A stretch of DNA of 64,000 bases from Paenibacillus gorillae (GTDB lineage Bacteria > Bacillota > Bacilli > Paenibacillales > Paenibacillaceae). This document shows, piece after piece, positions 62,140 through 64,000 of this stretch. A program made the translations under genes and the position numbers. The notes beneath the pieces are model-generated. The model saw only the letters and a list, made by a program, of their open reading frames with translations. It did not search any database and had not been told where the DNA came from. Position 1 is the first letter of the stretch. Each line of letters starts with the position of its first letter. Location: NCBI RefSeq assembly GCF_000513275.1, contig NZ_CBVJ010000012.1, positions 1-64,000 on the forward strand. The letters run 5' to 3'.

Positions 62140-63195
62140 TTATTTCATATTATTTGCTTCCCATGTTGCAATCTCATCCCGAACCCGTGGCGCCACTTCT
62201 TTCCCCAGCAACTCAATAGCTTTCATAACATCCTCATGTGGCATCGTACCAACCGGCAAGTGCAAGAAGAACCGTGTGAAGCCTAGTTGCTTACGCATAA
62301 AAATGATTTTATTAGCAACTGTTTCGGAGTCACCAACATATAGTGCACCTTCCAAGGTGCGTGAAGCATCAAATTGAGATTGCGTATATTGTCCCCAGCC
62401 GCGTTGTTTACCAAAATAGTTGAACGATGCTTGCGTAGGCGGAAAATACTTCTCTACTGCAAGTGAGGTGCTTTCCGCAATGAAACCGAGTGAGTGAACG
62501 GCTATTTTTAATTTCGATACATCATGTCCGGCACGTGCGGCAGCCTTCTTATAAAGCGGCACAAGCGGAGCAAAGTTTAAAGGACTTCCGCCAATAATGG
62601 CGAGTACGAGCGGCAGCCCTAGTTGCCCTGCGCGTATAACCGATTCCGGATTTCCTCCGCTGCCAATCCATACAGGTAATTGTTTCTGAACGGGACGCGG
62701 ATATACGCCTAAATCCGTAATGGCTGGTCGAAATCTGCCTTTCCAGGTAACTTTTTCTGATTCCCTTAATTTTAGTAAGAGATCTAATTTTTCCTCGAAT
62801 AGCTCATCATAATCTTTTAAATCGTATCCAAACAGAGGAAACGCATCGACCATAGAGCCCCGGCCTGCGATAATCTCAGCACGACCATTGGAAATGCCAT
62901 CAAGAGTGGCAAATTGCTGAAACAAACGTACTGGATCTGCGGCAGAGAGCACCGTAACCGAACTGGTTAAACGAATTTTTTTGGTCATTGGCGCTGCAGC
63001 TGCCAGAATGACAGCTGTAGCGGAATCGCCAAATTCTTTACGATGATGCTCGCCAACCCCGAATACATCGAGTCCTACCTGATCAGCAAGAACGATTTCT
63101 TCAACGACCTCACGCAAGCGCTGTGCATGACTGATTGTCTCACCTGTTATAACATCCGGGGTTGTTTCGACAAATGTATCTACACCTATTTCCAT
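62140..63195 (-). CDS. LLM-class flavin-dependent oxidoreductase (luciferase-like)
   Basis: 351 residues, bacterial-luciferase-like TIM barrel using F420 or FMNH2. Typical segments: LADQVGLDVFGVGEHHRKEF near the start, VTVLSAADPVRLFQQFATLDGISNGRAEIIAGRGS, and LPVWIGSGGNPESVIRAGQLGLPLVLAIIGG. Substrate unknown; such enzymes oxidise aldehydes, sulfonates or aromatic compounds. TAGGAGG precedes ATG 63195. It follows the MarR gene by 12 bp and should be its target. Confidence 0.92.
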   Translation of the reverse strand: MEIGVDTFVETTPDVITGETISHAQRLREVVEEIVLADQVGLDVFGVGEHHRKEFGDSATAVILAAAAPMTKKIRLTSSVTVLSAADPVRLFQQFATLDGISNGRAEIIAGRGSMVDAFPLFGYDLKDYDELFEEKLDLLLKLRESEKVTWKGRFRPAITDLGVYPRPVQKQLPVWIGSGGNPESVIRAGQLGLPLVLAIIGGSPLNFAPLVPLYKKAAARAGHDVSKLKIAVHSLGFIAESTSLAVEKYFPPTQASFNYFGKQRGWGQYTQSQFDASRTLEGALYVGDSETVANKIIFMRKQLGFTRFFLHLPVGTMPHEDVMKAIELLGKEVAPRVRDEIATWEANNMK

Positions 63196-63207
63196 TAGTA
63201 ATTCCTC

Positions 63208-63672
63208 CTATTTTGAATTGCTCTCACGATGTTTGATACCATAACCAATTTTCTTCAACACCTGTATCAGTTCGTATTTTTCCTCATCCGTCGCGAAAGA
63301 CATATTTTCAGAGATCAGTTGGGCATGTTTGGGGAAAATATCATCAAAGCTGCTTCGGCCTTCAACTGTTAATGCCACATTCGTTTTTCTTCGGTCATCT
63401 GGGATTGGGATTCGCTCCACTAGCCCCTTCTTTTCAAGCTTGTCGACCACGTAGGTAATACTCCCGCTTGGAATCGAGAAAGTATCACTTATTTTTTGAA
63501 TGGACTGTGGCCCTCTATTATAAAGAAGCTCTAAAATTTGAAAGGTCTCTATACTAAGACCGTGGCTCTCTATGTCACGCTCTAGACTCGCGTATAGTTC
63601 TTTTACCATGTTTCTTAATACGCGTATTAGCTTTAAATCAAGTTCCAATCCTTCTGCGTCACGTTCAGTCAA
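63208..63672 (-). CDS. MarR-family transcriptional regulator
   Basis: 154 residues from TTG 63672, 7 nt after AAGGAGG (TTG 63678 is too close to the site). Winged helix with PQSIQKISDTFSIPSGSITYVVDKLEKKGLVERIPIPDDRRKTNVALTVEGR. No cysteine is seen, which argues against direct thiol sensing of the OhrR/YodB kind. First gene of the pair with the LLM oxidoreductase. The promoter carries repeats of TTTATCCTA, probable operators. Confidence 0.92.
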   Translation of the reverse strand: MTERDAEGLELDLKLIRVLRNMVKELYASLERDIESHGLSIETFQILELLYNRGPQSIQKISDTFSIPSGSITYVVDKLEKKGLVERIPIPDDRRKTNVALTVEGRSSFDDIFPKHAQLISENMSFATDEEKYELIQVLKKIGYGIKHRESNSK

Positions 63673-63692
63673 ATTCAAGCCTCCTTTTTCAC

Positions 63693-63745
63693 TAGGAATT
63701 TATCCTATAATTATTTATTCTAATGTTAGGATAAATGATTGTCAA
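63693..63745 (-). promoter_or_regulatory. Consensus promoter with MarR-type operator repeats
   Basis: On the minus strand TTGACA (63745-63740), a 17-bp spacer and TAGAAT (63722-63717). ATTTATCCTA lies in the spacer on the minus strand, and its inverse TAGGATAAAT again downstream of the -10 (63707-63698). The latter is part of TAGGA-N5-TCCTA (63693-63707). Confidence 0.75.
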
Positions 63746-63814
63746 TCTTATAACCGCTCAGTGTCGATGAATACAGCCATGTCACATCATAACGGTAACG
63801 GTGTAATGCGAAAA

Positions 63815-63840
63815 AAACCTTCAGATTGCTGAAGGTTTCT
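63815..63840. terminator. Hairpin terminator, probably for the minus-strand gene entering from the right
   Basis: AAACCTTCAG (63815-63824) and CTGAAGGTTT (63829-63838) with a 4-nt loop; on the minus strand it is followed by TTTT. Confidence 0.8.
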
Positions 63841-63902
63841 TTGCGGAACTGATTTCTTTTTTTGTTTTACCGCTGTATCAACTTTGATGAGCACTCAATT
63901 GC

Positions 63903-63998
63903 CTACACTGAATCTTCACTGTCCCTAATCATCAATCCAACCACTCTAGAGATAGCATCTCTCAGCTCGTCAGATTTGTTAGTCGCACTGGAATCGAT
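63903..63998 (-). CDS. C-terminal end of an unknown protein (5' part outside window)
   Basis: One minus-strand frame is open from the window edge to a TAG at 63905-63903 and reads a charged helical end (KSDELRDAISRVVGLMIRDSEDSV). The other two minus frames stop quickly, and a terminator lies 63 bp further. Too short to identify. Confidence 0.4.
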   Translation of the reverse strand: MDSSATNKSDELRDAISRVVGLMIRDSEDSV

Positions 63999-64000
63999 GG

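Overview
The window looks like chromosomal DNA of an endospore-forming Bacillota, most likely a Paenibacillus or close relative. The grounds are a GerA/GerC/GerD/GerB-type germinant receptor cluster, a CwlD-type amidase, the YqzE-YqhG-YqhH gene group known from Bacillales, a B12-dependent ribonucleotide reductase, strong AGGAGG ribosome binding sites, many TTG/GTG starts and mixed-strand gene order. No phage, transposase, integrase or CRISPR array was seen. The species is inferred, not demonstrated.

Layout. 1-5.4 kb: 3' end of a YhaN-type SMC-like ATPase, a YkvI-family membrane protein, a lipoprotein, xpt, and three small genes including a zf-TFIIB protein with a Q/P/N/Y-rich tail. 5.4-5.7 kb: non-coding DNA with a 12-bp tandem repeat and a degenerate 58-bp direct repeat. 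6-8.4 kb: MarR-SDR and ArsR-SRPBCC pairs, each with a clear promoter/operator. 8.4-16 kb: AraC regulator divergent from a GH2 beta-mannosidase, a BNR-repeat lipoprotein, and an iron module (Btr-like AraC/binding-protein fusion, Fur box, siderophore-binding lipoprotein). 16-19.6 kb: two-component system next to a sugar-binding lipoprotein. 19.7-23.7 kb: FadR-type regulator divergent from an overlapping three-gene operon (CynX-type MFS, YlmA-type ABC ATPase, ketol-acid reductoisomerase) with a perfect 18-bp palindrome inside the promoter spacer. 23.8-31.2 kb: tRNA-Leu(CAG), Rrf2, AraC/SDR pair, sulfite reductase plus HemD-like protein, an orphan amino-acid ABC ATPase and a cytochrome c551-like lipoprotein.

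31.3-35.6 kb is a minus-strand operon: two-component system, CcdA, TlpA-like lipoprotein, MsrAB lipoprotein. Together they can sense a surface signal, carry electrons across the membrane and reduce methionine sulfoxide outside the cell. A second tRNA-Leu(CAG) follows. 36-42 kb holds a polysaccharide-deacetylase-like gene, CwlD, YqzE, a secreted protein, YqhG and the YqhH helicase; three of these reading frames are interrupted at short A/T runs. 42-45.7 kb: nrdJ behind two NrdR boxes, and an Sfp-type PPTase. 45.8-52.4 kb: an SLH-like protein, Ohr, and a TetR-controlled cluster (two paralogous isochorismatase-like hydrolases, aldo/keto reductase, frameshifted MFS pump, SRPBCC-like protein). 52.6-56.6 kb: the germinant receptor cluster, with the B-subunit gene on the opposite strand. 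56.7-63.7 kb: a redox/electrophile-type cluster (alpha/beta hydrolase, TetR, NIPSNAP, quinone reductase, DsbA/FrnE, WrbA, SDR lacking the catalytic Tyr, tautomerase, luciferase-like monooxygenase, MarR), in which one dyad, TATCTA-N8-TAGATA, recurs. The TetR gene there appears to have a leaderless transcript.

The most informative candidates for follow-up are the FadR/MFS/ABC/IlvC operon, the TetR-dyad redox cluster with its degenerate duplicated gene start, the split-strand ger cluster, and the set of homopolymer-associated frame breaks, which may be sequencing errors.
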